A DNA stretch of 64,000 bases from Sorangiineae bacterium NIC37A_2. Lineage in GTDB: Bacteria > Myxococcota_A > Polyangia > Polyangiales > Polyangiaceae. This document shows positions 43,155 to 50,252 of this stretch, one piece after another. The notes beneath the pieces were generated by a model. That model ran no database searches, had not been told where the DNA came from, and saw only the letters and a program-made list of their open reading frames with translations. The stretch's first letter is position 1; every line of letters begins with the position of its first letter. The stretch is taken from NCBI GenBank assembly GCA_002085155.1, contig NASX01000014.1:1-64000 (forward strand), in the 5' to 3' direction. The translations under genes and the position numbers were made by a program.

Positions 43155-44270
43155 ATGGACGACTGGATCGACCAGCTCAAAGGAAAAAGGAGGGTCTTTG
43201 TGTGCGTGGGCCCCGGAGGCGTTGGCAAGACCTCCATCGCGGGTGCGACAGCGCTTTCCTTTGCCAGGCGCGGAAAGCGTGTGCTTTGCCTCACCATCGA
43301 CCCCGCAAAGCGGCTCGCGGAGGCGCTGGGTCTAGCGGACCCAAGGGCCCAGAGCGCCGAACTGTCGTCCGAGTGGTTTCGGAGCGCAGGGATAAAGACC
43401 GACGGATCTCTCCACGTCATGATGCTCGACGTAGAGAGCACGTTCCGTGAGCTGATCCTGGGCGGTAAGATGGACGAACAAGCCCTCGAGAGCCTCGTCT
43501 CGAGTCGCCCCTTCCAGTTCCTCATGAGGAACGTGATGGGGATGCAGTCGTATATGGCGATGGAGCGCGTGCTCGCGGTCGACGAATCCGATCGCTACGA
43601 CGTGATTGTCCTCGACACTCCCCCGAGCCAGCGTGCCCTCGACTTCTTCGACGCGCCTAATCGTATGCTCGACTTGCTTTCGAGCCCTCTCACGCGAGTC
43701 CTTGCGCAGGCCTCGTCAGGGGCGGGGCGAGCCTCTTGGGTTGAGCGCGGAGCCAAGGTGGCTCTGCGAGGGCTCGGTCGGATCACTGGCTCGGGTTTGC
43801 TGGAGGAACTCGGGGCCGTGCTCGGGACGCTCTCTGGCCTTTTGTCTGGCTTTGAATCGCGAGCCCAAAGGGCCAAGGCCCGCTTTGCGAGCCCCGAGTA
43901 CGGTTGCCTTTTCGTGACCACTCCCGGGGAACTTGAGCTGCTCGGGGCCTTCGAGATGGTGGGGCAGCTTCAAGCGCGGGGTCTCGGCTTCGACGCGATG
44001 ATCCTGAATCGGTTCGTTCGGCCTTTGCCGGACGAGCCCGATTTCGATGATGTCGCGGCGAGCTTCGGAGACCGGCATGGAGCAGATTTGCGGCGAGAGC
44101 GTCTCTCGGAGATTTGGCAGGGACGACGACGCGAGGCCGATGCTCACGCCGCCGCCTATCGGAAGGTTCTCGGAGAGCTCCCGGGAGGTGCGCTCTGCGC
44201 GACAGTCCCGGAGTTCCCCGGGGAAATCCAGACGGCGCTCGACCTTTTGAACCTGTCGAGTGCTCTCTAG
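43155..44270 (+). CDS. ArsA/Get3-like ATPase
   Basis: A 371-residue P-loop ATPase with VGPGGVGKTSIAGATALS (residues 18-35), the switch I-like LTIDPAKRLAEALG, and VIVLDTPPSQRALDF as Walker B/switch II. The signature Lys of deviant Walker A motifs (KGGVGKT) is replaced by Pro (PGGVGKT), as in one subunit type of ArsA-like pairs. Get3/ArsA proteins move tail-anchored proteins or anions. No arsenite gene (arsB, arsR) is near, so arsenic resistance is unlikely. The role is unknown. Confidence 0.8.
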   Translation: MDDWIDQLKGKRRVFVCVGPGGVGKTSIAGATALSFARRGKRVLCLTIDPAKRLAEALGLADPRAQSAELSSEWFRSAGIKTDGSLHVMMLDVESTFRELILGGKMDEQALESLVSSRPFQFLMRNVMGMQSYMAMERVLAVDESDRYDVIVLDTPPSQRALDFFDAPNRMLDLLSSPLTRVLAQASSGAGRASWVERGAKVALRGLGRITGSGLLEELGAVLGTLSGLLSGFESRAQRAKARFASPEYGCLFVTTPGELELLGAFEMVGQLQARGLGFDAMILNRFVRPLPDEPDFDDVAASFGDRHGADLRRERLSEIWQGRRREADAHAAAYRKVLGELPGGALCATVPEFPGEIQTALDLLNLSSAL

Positions 44271-44279
44271 AGCCCCCGG

Positions 44280-44305
44280 GCTTCGCCTGCGAGCTTCGCC
44301 TGCGG
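44280..44305. repeat. Two 13-base direct repeats
   Basis: gcttcgcctgcga at 44280-44292 and gcttcgcctgcgg at 44293-44305 (12 of 13 identical) fill the gap between the convergent ArsA-like and der genes. Function unknown. Confidence 0.6.
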
Positions 44306-44310
44306 CCGGC

Positions 44311-45639
44311 TTAGCGATCCCGTTCGCCGCGGCCCCGGAAGAAGACGCGCAAGGGCGCCGCGTCAAAATCGAACTCTTTTCGGATCCGGTTGATGACGAA
44401 GCGGCGATAGCTCTCGGCGATGTGCTCGGGTGAGCTCGAGAACACAACGAAGGTGGGAGGATTCACCATCGTCTGAGTGATATAGTAGAGGCGCGGCGCC
44501 TTGCCGCCGCGCGTCGGTGGCGGACGCTCCTCGAGGACCGCTTCGAAGAATCGATTCAGGGCGGAGGTTGAGACGCGCTTCTTCATGGCGTCCGCCGCTT
44601 GGTCGACTCGCTCCATGAGCTTGGCCACCCCGAACCCGGTCTTGGCGCTGAGCTGCACGATGGGCGCGTGACGCGCAAAATGGAGCCCGTCCTGGGCGTC
44701 GCTGAGAGCTTTTTTCTTCTGCTCAGCGGTCATCAGATCGACTTTGTTGAGCCCGACCACAATGGCGCGACCGCGCTCGGCCGCAATTCCTAGGAGGCGC
44801 GCGTCCTGTTCGGCGAGCCCTTCCGTAGCATCCGCGAGGAGGATAACGACGTGGGCTCTCTCGATCGAGCGGAGGGTGCGCATGACGCTCTCTGCTTCGA
44901 CGCCGCGCTCGACGCGCGATTTGCGGCGCACACCGGCCGTGTCGAGCACTCGGTATTGCTTCTTGTGGAAGGTGACGATCGCGTCGATCGGATCGCGGGT
45001 CGTCCCCGGCCGATCGTCGACGAGGGAACGCTCGCTGCCCGATAGGCGATTGAAGAGGGACGACTTTCCGGCGTTGGGTCTTCCGAGCAGGACGATATTC
45101 GTCAGCTCTTCGTCCTCTTCCTCGGGCTCCTCTTCCGGGGCGGGGGGAGGAAGCGCTTCGAAAATAGCGGACTCGAGGACTCCGACGTGGCGACCGTGCA
45201 GGGCCGACACGGGGATGAGGTCCTTGGCGCCGAGCTCGAAGTGGTCCCCGAGGCCCCACTCTTTGCTCGCGCCGTCCATCTTGTTGGCGGCGAAGATCAC
45301 GGGACGCTCCGCCTTGCGGAGCAGCGCTACGGCTTCCCGATCGGCGACGGTCGGGGGAAGCGAGCCATCTAAGACGCAGACGACGACGTCCGCCTCTTGA
45401 ATCGCGGCCTTTACGTGACGGGCGATCCCCTGTCCCATGGGATCGTCGGTCGTAGGATCAAAGCCCCCCGTGTCGATGTAGGTGACCTCGCGGCCGCCGA
45501 GGATGGCGTCTGCATAGTGCCGGTCACGGGTGACGCCCTCCGAGTCATGGACGATGGCAACAGCTTGTCCCACCAGCCGATTGAACAAGGTGCTCTTGCC
45601 GACATTGGGTCGACCGACGATGGCGATCAGGGGCTTCAT
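44311..45639 (-). CDS. der: Ribosome-assembly GTPase Der (EngA)
   Basis: 442 residues with two tandem GTPase domains. The first G1 is GRPNVGKSTLFNRLVG (residues 8-23) and the second is GRPNAGKSSLFNRLSG near residue 215. Both have DTGG or DTAG switch II, and the NKxD motifs are NKMD and NKVD. A KH-like domain ends the protein. An acidic linker (EEEPEEEDEE) joins the GTPase domains. Der is essential in 50S assembly. It overlaps era by four bases. Confidence 0.98.
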   Translation of the reverse strand: MKPLIAIVGRPNVGKSTLFNRLVGQAVAIVHDSEGVTRDRHYADAILGGREVTYIDTGGFDPTTDDPMGQGIARHVKAAIQEADVVVCVLDGSLPPTVADREAVALLRKAERPVIFAANKMDGASKEWGLGDHFELGAKDLIPVSALHGRHVGVLESAIFEALPPPAPEEEPEEEDEELTNIVLLGRPNAGKSSLFNRLSGSERSLVDDRPGTTRDPIDAIVTFHKKQYRVLDTAGVRRKSRVERGVEAESVMRTLRSIERAHVVILLADATEGLAEQDARLLGIAAERGRAIVVGLNKVDLMTAEQKKKALSDAQDGLHFARHAPIVQLSAKTGFGVAKLMERVDQAADAMKKRVSTSALNRFFEAVLEERPPPTRGGKAPRLYYITQTMVNPPTFVVFSSSPEHIAESYRRFVINRIRKEFDFDAAPLRVFFRGRGERDR

Positions 45640-46595
45640 GGTGTCTCTTCTTCAGACCCGCCTGTGCCGGCGTCATAGCCGAGTTCGGTGAGCTGCCTCG
45701 GCATATCTTTCCAGCGCGGGCTCACACGGACGAAGAGCTCGAGATGGACCTTCTTCTCGACGAGCTCTTCGATGCGCTTGCGCGCCGCGATGCCGATCGC
45801 CTTGATTCGCTCGCCGCCTTGCCCGACGACGATCTTCCGCTGTCCGATTTTTTCGACGTGGATTGTCGCCGCGAGCCGAAAACGGTCCGCCTGCTCGTTG
45901 GCCTGGTCGATGGACACGGCTACGGCGTGGGGTACTTCGCTGCGGAGCTGGTTCAAAATGGCTTCACGGATGTACTCGCGCACGAAAAAGAGGACCGGGC
46001 GGTTCGTGAGCACGTCTGACTCATAGCCGGGCGGCCCTTCGGGCAAACGGCTCGCGATCTCGTTCATCGCGACGTCCAGATTGACCTCACGCAGGAGACT
46101 GATCGGAACCAGGGCCTCAAACAGACCTTCTTTTTCGTAGGCCTCAAGCATTGGCAATAGACGGGTCTTGTCCTTGGCGAGATCCACCTTGTTGATGAGC
46201 AGGATTCGCCTCTGCCCCTCGTTCCGGCGTAGCTCCGCAAAAAGCTCCTCGTCACCAGGTCGAATCGCAGCTGGGCGCGTCGCTACCTCCGGAGGGAGCT
46301 CGCGGGCGGGAGCCTGAGACACGTCGGTCACCATCACCACCAAATCGGCGCTTCGGCTCGCATCGAGCGCAGCAGCGTTCATGCGCCGTCCGAGCTCAGT
46401 GCGAGGTCGATGTAGGCCCGGAGTATCCAAGAACGCGATCTGCGCGTCCCCTCGCGTCGCCACGCCCAGCAGCGTGTCGCGGGTCGTCTGCGGGAGCGGC
46501 GAGGCAATGGCCAGCCGCTGCCCGAGCGCCCAGTTGAGGAAAGTCGACTTTCCCACGTTGGTTCGACCGACAAGAGTGACCGTTCCGAATCGCAT
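45636..46595 (-). CDS. era: GTPase Era
   Basis: 319 residues. The GTPase domain has G1 GRTNVGKSTFL, G2 TTRDT, G3 DTPGLHR and G4 NKVDLAK. The C-terminal KH domain has KIVVGQGGERIKAIGIAARK, the GXXG loop that binds the 3' end of 16S rRNA. Era checks 30S maturation. Start ATG 46595 is used because AGGAG is seven bases upstream; the in-frame ATG at 46610 would add five residues. Residues after the G3 loop are longer than usual for Era. era-der is a frequent pair in related bacteria. Confidence 0.96.
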   Translation of the reverse strand: MRFGTVTLVGRTNVGKSTFLNWALGQRLAIASPLPQTTRDTLLGVATRGDAQIAFLDTPGLHRPRTELGRRMNAAALDASRSADLVVMVTDVSQAPARELPPEVATRPAAIRPGDEELFAELRRNEGQRRILLINKVDLAKDKTRLLPMLEAYEKEGLFEALVPISLLREVNLDVAMNEIASRLPEGPPGYESDVLTNRPVLFFVREYIREAILNQLRSEVPHAVAVSIDQANEQADRFRLAATIHVEKIGQRKIVVGQGGERIKAIGIAARKRIEELVEKKVHLELFVRVSPRWKDMPRQLTELGYDAGTGGSEEETP

Positions 46596-46602
46596 GCCCG
46601 GG

Positions 46603-46607
46603 CTCCT
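46603..46607 (-). promoter_or_regulatory. Shine-Dalgarno deciding the era start
   Basis: AGGAG on the minus strand is seven bases before the ATG at 46595. Confidence 0.65.
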
Positions 46608-46654
46608 CATAGCCGGACTTCGCCTTCTGACAAGGAAAACTCGGGGTGACAGGC

Positions 46655-46660
46655 GGGAGG
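46655..46660 (+). promoter_or_regulatory. Shine-Dalgarno deciding the PilZ gene start
   Basis: GGGAGG is nine bases before the ATG at 46670. It lies inside the longer frame that begins with GTG at 46646. Confidence 0.65.
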
Positions 46661-46669
46661 CTTGGGGCT

Positions 46670-47086
46670 ATGCGGGGTTTCGTGGGCAGCGAGGAAGGCG
46701 AAGAAGACGTCAGGCAAGAGGCACCGGAGAGTCAGGGGGCCGAGCGTCGGGTTGCCACACGGTTCTCGACGGAGTGGTCGGTCGACTGCGTGTCGGACCA
46801 GACGTTCCTGTACGCCTCGATCACCAATATCTCACTTTTTGGCATTTTCGTGGCGACGAGCAGCCCCTTCGAGGTCGGCGCGCTCGTAGAGCTCCGCTTT
46901 GCGCCCTTCGGCATGGCGCCCTTCTCCCTTCCCGGTCGCGTCCAGTGGGTGAACCGGAGCAGCGCCCTTCGGCGCTCCAAGAACGAGGGTATGGGGATCC
47001 AGTTCGTGAACCTGTCCCCCGAGGATCGGGAGCGGCTCGTCGAGGCCATCCATACCATCGCCTATCTTCGAGACGCGGCGAACTGA
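46670..47086 (+). CDS. Single-domain PilZ (c-di-GMP-binding) protein
   Basis: 138 residues. The PilZ motifs RRVATRF (RxxxR type) and ITNISLFGIFV ((D/N)xSxxG) lie in the right order and spacing, followed by the beta-barrel end GRVQWVNRSSALRR and MGIQFVNLSPEDRERL. The protein is likely to bind cyclic di-GMP and relay it to a partner, as in pilus or gliding control and polysaccharide production. The start at 46670 rests on the upstream GGGAGG. It stands alone between era and the anti-sigma gene. Confidence 0.88.
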   Translation: MRGFVGSEEGEEDVRQEAPESQGAERRVATRFSTEWSVDCVSDQTFLYASITNISLFGIFVATSSPFEVGALVELRFAPFGMAPFSLPGRVQWVNRSSALRRSKNEGMGIQFVNLSPEDRERLVEAIHTIAYLRDAAN

Positions 47087-47096
47087 GGCGCCCAGG

Positions 47097-48254
47097 CTAC
47101 TGAGTGGGGGCGTCCTGGGCCCCTGCCGACTCCGCGTCCGATTGGGTCTTTGCGGGGCCTGAGGGAGGTGCGGTGTCGGCGGCGGGAGCTTCGGCGGGCG
47201 CCGCTGCTGCGGGCGGGGCCGCCGCTGCGGGCGCAGGAGCCTTGGCGGACGCGCTTGCCGGCTTTGAAGCTGCAGAAGCTTCAGCTCTCTGCGCCTGGTT
47301 CGCCTCCGAGGCCGCGATCGCGAGCAGAATTTGGTCGACCTGGGTCTTGTAGGCCGGATGGTCCTTCAGGTGCTCGAGGTGGGCCCGGGCGCGAGCGAGT
47401 TGGCCGAGGGATCGGTAGCAGTTGGCTGCATGAAAGGAGGCCTCATCTCCGACCGGCGTGCCCCGGTAGCGAAGCGCGACCTCGTCGTAGATGGCCGACG
47501 CCCTCTGGCAACCGGACCCGTTTCGCGCCGCATGCGCTTCATGGAGCGCCGCTGCCCCCGCTTTCTCTCCTCCCCGGGCGGCGACCTCGGAGAATAGACG
47601 CTCCGCTTCGGCGTAGCTGCCTGTTTGGTAGGCGCGCATCGCCTCCGAATAGTCCGCGACGCGGACCGGCGGCGCAGAGACCTCGGCTTGTTTGTCGGCA
47701 GGTGCGCTCAGAGCGGCGGTGCGCGCCGCCTTGGCGTCCTCCTCACGTTCATGAGTGGCCTCGGCGCTCACTTTGAGGCTGGCCGTCTCCTCCGTCGCCA
47801 CGACGAGAGGGGCCGCCCGTCCGCGAGCTGAGGGTAACTCGGAAACGGGACTGCCAGTCTCGCGTACCGCGACCTGATCCCCGGGGCCTGGTCCGCCTCG
47901 CACGAATACAAGGCTTGAGCCAACCATGAGCAGAAGCAAAGCCGCCATCGCGAGCTGAGGTCGCATGGCGTAACCGGCGACGATGCTCACCCAGCGACCG
48001 AGCCTCTCTTTGGGAGGCAGGTGATGCATCGCCTCCTCTTCTGCCGCCATGATTTGATCGAAAAGATCAGAAGGTGGTTCCTCCAGGTCAATGTGGAACG
48101 CTTCGCGGGTGCGCACCATCTTCTGCCAAGCGCTTTGACATCGCTCACAATGCGACAGATGGCGCCTCAGGCTCGACGCGGTCAGCTCGTCGAGCTCACC
48201 ATACAAGAGCTCAAGGCTTGCTTGATCGAAACGTTCGCAATCCACGGCCATCAC
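47097..48254 (-). CDS. Zinc anti-sigma factor with periplasmic TPR domain
   Basis: 385 residues. The N-terminal ZAS/zf-HC2 motif is H32-x3-C36-x2-C39 (HLSHCERC). A membrane helix lies at about 96-116. The periplasmic part has TPR-like helices (YSEAMRAYQTGSYAEAERLFSE, ACQRASAIYDEVALRYRG) and an Ala/Pro-rich tail. ZAS proteins hold their ECF sigma factor at the membrane until a signal releases it. It overlaps the sigma gene by four bases, so the pair is cognate. The TPR extension is a candidate sensor of cell-envelope state. Confidence 0.85.
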   Translation of the reverse strand: MMAVDCERFDQASLELLYGELDELTASSLRRHLSHCERCQSAWQKMVRTREAFHIDLEEPPSDLFDQIMAAEEEAMHHLPPKERLGRWVSIVAGYAMRPQLAMAALLLLMVGSSLVFVRGGPGPGDQVAVRETGSPVSELPSARGRAAPLVVATEETASLKVSAEATHEREEDAKAARTAALSAPADKQAEVSAPPVRVADYSEAMRAYQTGSYAEAERLFSEVAARGGEKAGAAALHEAHAARNGSGCQRASAIYDEVALRYRGTPVGDEASFHAANCYRSLGQLARARAHLEHLKDHPAYKTQVDQILLAIAASEANQAQRAEASAASKPASASAKAPAPAAAAPPAAAAPAEAPAADTAPPSGPAKTQSDAESAGAQDAPTQ

Positions 48255-48859
48255 CTCAGAGCCTTTGCTTGCTCTTCGTAACTCAGGAGAGCTTTCTGAA
48301 GCTTTTCGAGAGCGTAGCGCATCCGGCTTTTGACCGTGTTTTCGGAGGTTTCGCTGATCTCGGCGATCTCCGAAAACGGAAGGCCGGCGAGCTCGCGCAG
48401 CAGGAAAACTTCGAGTTGATCGTCAGGAAGCGCAGCGAGCGCATCTTGGATCTCGCGCTCGAGGCGTGAACCGATAGCGCTCCGCTCTGGATCGTGTGCG
48501 GGCTGGGTCGAGCCGATCGTCTCTGCGATCGCTCCACGATCATCGCTGCGCTCATCCAAGGGCAGGTGCCTGCGGTGTTTGGACTTGCGGAGCTCATCGA
48601 TACAAATGTTGCGGACGATGGCGAAGATCCAAGTCGAGAACCTTGCCTCGTGACGAAACTCTTGAGCGCGACGGACCACCCTGAGAAACGACTCTTGGGT
48701 GACATCTCGGGCCAAGTCGCGTTGCCCGAGGTATCGACAGGCGAAGGTGAAGAGAGGCCGCTCGTAGCGCTTCACGAGCACAGCGAACGCAGACCGATCC
48801 CCCCTTTGGTATCGGATCATCAACGTCTCGTCGGTGCTGTCCTCGGCGCTTGCGCTCAT
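48251..48859 (-). CDS. ECF-family RNA polymerase sigma factor
   Basis: 202 residues from ATG 48859, with GGAGG nine bases upstream; the longer frame from 48985 lacks any sigma character. Region 2 is IRYQRGDRSAFAVLVKRYER and RDVTQESFLRVVRRA; region 4 is LPDDQLEVFLLRELAGL and SENTVKSRMRYALEKLQ. Both are typical ECF regions. It is coupled to the zinc anti-sigma gene. Its gene diverges from the envelope cluster beginning at 49313, a candidate target together with its own promoter. Confidence 0.93.
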   Translation of the reverse strand: MSASAEDSTDETLMIRYQRGDRSAFAVLVKRYERPLFTFACRYLGQRDLARDVTQESFLRVVRRAQEFRHEARFSTWIFAIVRNICIDELRKSKHRRHLPLDERSDDRGAIAETIGSTQPAHDPERSAIGSRLEREIQDALAALPDDQLEVFLLRELAGLPFSEIAEISETSENTVKSRMRYALEKLQKALLSYEEQAKALR

Positions 48860-48868
48860 CGAGACAGA

Positions 48869-48873
48869 CCTCC
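48869..48873 (-). promoter_or_regulatory. Shine-Dalgarno deciding the ECF sigma start
   Basis: GGAGG on the minus strand is nine bases before the ATG at 48859. Confidence 0.7.
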
Positions 48874-49024
48874 GGGCAGTGAGGACAGGGAGGGGGAGTG
48901 CAGCCTGCACGGAACGACTAGACGTCCGAAGGCGCGGTTCGATCTCGGGACGGGGGCCCTTTTTTGGCGACCGTTCTCCGCGCACGAAGCGCGATGCTGC
49001 CCTCTGATCTCGTCCAAGGCTGCG

Positions 49025-49050
49025 GCACGGTAGTCCGCTTCGGACCGTGC
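49025..49050 (+). other. Bulged hairpin in the cluster leader
   Basis: gcacg pairs with cgtgc, a gta bulge follows, and gtccg pairs with cggac around a ctt loop. If transcribed it lies in the far 5' leader of the 49-kb cluster. Confidence 0.4.
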
Positions 49051-49174
49051 TGGCAAGGAGAAGGTCGCCTCGCTAAATATCCGAAGATGGTGCGAAATCT
49101 CCCACTTTCCGGGACCGCCTTCGCGCCCTTTGCGGGGGGCTGGCCGAGGTGGGGGCGGCATCTTGGCCACCCTG

Positions 49175-49194
49175 CTCCGGCCCCGGCGCCGGAG
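49175..49194 (+). other. Hairpin in the cluster leader
   Basis: ctccgg/ccggag stem with an 8-base loop, in the same intergenic region. GC-rich chance palindromes are common here, so significance is uncertain. Confidence 0.3.
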
Positions 49195-49257
49195 ATAGGG
49201 TGGGGGCGCTTATTCATTCCTCAAGGATCATCTTGGCTTGCGGAATTTCTTTGGGCG

Positions 49258-49281
49258 GGCGAGCCTTCGGGTAGGCTCGCC
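49258..49281 (+). other. Hairpin with UUCG-type loop before the cluster
   Basis: The perfect 8-base stem ggcgagcc/ggctcgcc encloses ttcgggta; the tip can also close as cc-UUCG-gg, a very stable tetraloop. It ends 31 bases before the ATG at 49313. It may be leader RNA structure or an attenuator. Confidence 0.45.
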
Positions 49282-49312
49282 GGGGGAGGCCCCGGCTCCG
49301 GTGGACCGCTCA

Positions 49313-50230
49313 ATGAAGGCCATGACCAGACTCGTACGCTTATTTGGTTTTCTCGGGATCGTGTGCGCGGTCGGGCTGTGGGGCTCGCCGACCCAGGCTC
49401 AATCCACACCCGAAGCTGCGCCAACGGCGCAGACCACATCGTCCGACGCCGCTCCTGAAGCAGCCGATCCTCCGCAGTCCACAGAGACGGAGAGTCCGGC
49501 TGCCCCTGTGGCGACCACCTCGGCCAACTTGGACGGAGCGACGTATCGCGTGCGCTTGAGGGATCTCGAGCAGCGCGTCGATGAGCTCAAGGAAAAAATC
49601 CGGCGAAGCCATACTCGGCTTTCCTTGCTCAGCGACACGATTCTTTCGGGCGCAGCGGGCGGGGCAAAAGCAGAGATCGTACTCGAGAACGATCTGAGCG
49701 GCGCTTGGCGACTCATCGAGGCGGTCGTCGTGTTTGACGGCGCCGTACAATATAAGAAGACGGACGACACTGGCGTCCTCGCGGCTCAGCGCAAGATCCC
49801 GATCTTCAGCGGCTCGATCCCCGCAGGCGACCACACCGTGCAGGTGCTTCTGAAGCTGCGCGGGCATGGATTTGGCGTCTTTTCGTACCTCCAGGGCATC
49901 GAAGCCACAGTCAAGAACGACTACTCGTTCACGCTGACGGATGGAAAGGTCCTGGAGCTTCGTGCAGTTGCCTGGGAACAAGGAGGACCCACCACTCCTG
50001 TCGAGGAGCAGCCCGCGATCCGTTTCGTCGAGAACATTCGTGTCCTCGGAAGTAGCGAAGACGAGCGTCCTCCGGAGGCGACTCCTGTCACGACCCCCGC
50101 GGCGACGAAGGACCCGGCACCCGCTGTGACCCAGCCTAAGGCGGACGTGAGCGCGGGCGCTTCGACTACGCCGACCCCGGCGGCTCCCTCGGGCCAAGTG
50201 GGGGGCTCTGTCGGTGCGGGGACCCAGTAA
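49313..50230 (+). CDS. Periplasmic coiled-coil protein at the head of the Glt/Nfs-like cluster
   Basis: 305 residues. The signal peptide (about residues 1-30, FLGIVCAVGLWGSPTQAQ) is followed by a Pro/Ala-rich linker and a short coiled coil (LEQRVDELKEKIRRSHTRL). A beta-sandwich follows (about 115-225: VVVFDGAVQYKKTDD, IFSGSIPAGDHTVQVLLKLRG, DYSFTLTDGKVLELRAVAW), and the end is Ala/Thr/Pro-rich. I do not recognise a named family. Proteins like this precede TPR genes in myxobacterial gliding clusters. The start is ATG 49313, with ATG 49322 an alternative. Confidence 0.6.
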   Translation: MKAMTRLVRLFGFLGIVCAVGLWGSPTQAQSTPEAAPTAQTTSSDAAPEAADPPQSTETESPAAPVATTSANLDGATYRVRLRDLEQRVDELKEKIRRSHTRLSLLSDTILSGAAGGAKAEIVLENDLSGAWRLIEAVVVFDGAVQYKKTDDTGVLAAQRKIPIFSGSIPAGDHTVQVLLKLRGHGFGVFSYLQGIEATVKNDYSFTLTDGKVLELRAVAWEQGGPTTPVEEQPAIRFVENIRVLGSSEDERPPEATPVTTPAATKDPAPAVTQPKADVSAGASTTPTPAAPSGQVGGSVGAGTQ

Positions 50231-50252
50231 ACCCTCCCACGGACCCGCGGGC

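Larger units (their letters stand above)
48860..49312. other. 453-base divergent region with three hairpins
   Basis: The gap between the ECF sigma gene and the first gene of the envelope cluster has no convincing protein frame. It contains three inverted repeats on the cluster side, annotated separately. Promoters of both units must lie here. I could not identify a confident ECF -35/-10 pair. Confidence 0.55.

Noticed and set aside
43155-44270. Arsenite-efflux ATPase assignment
   Set aside because: No arsB, arsR or arsD is nearby and the Walker A Lys is missing. It is called ArsA-like only.
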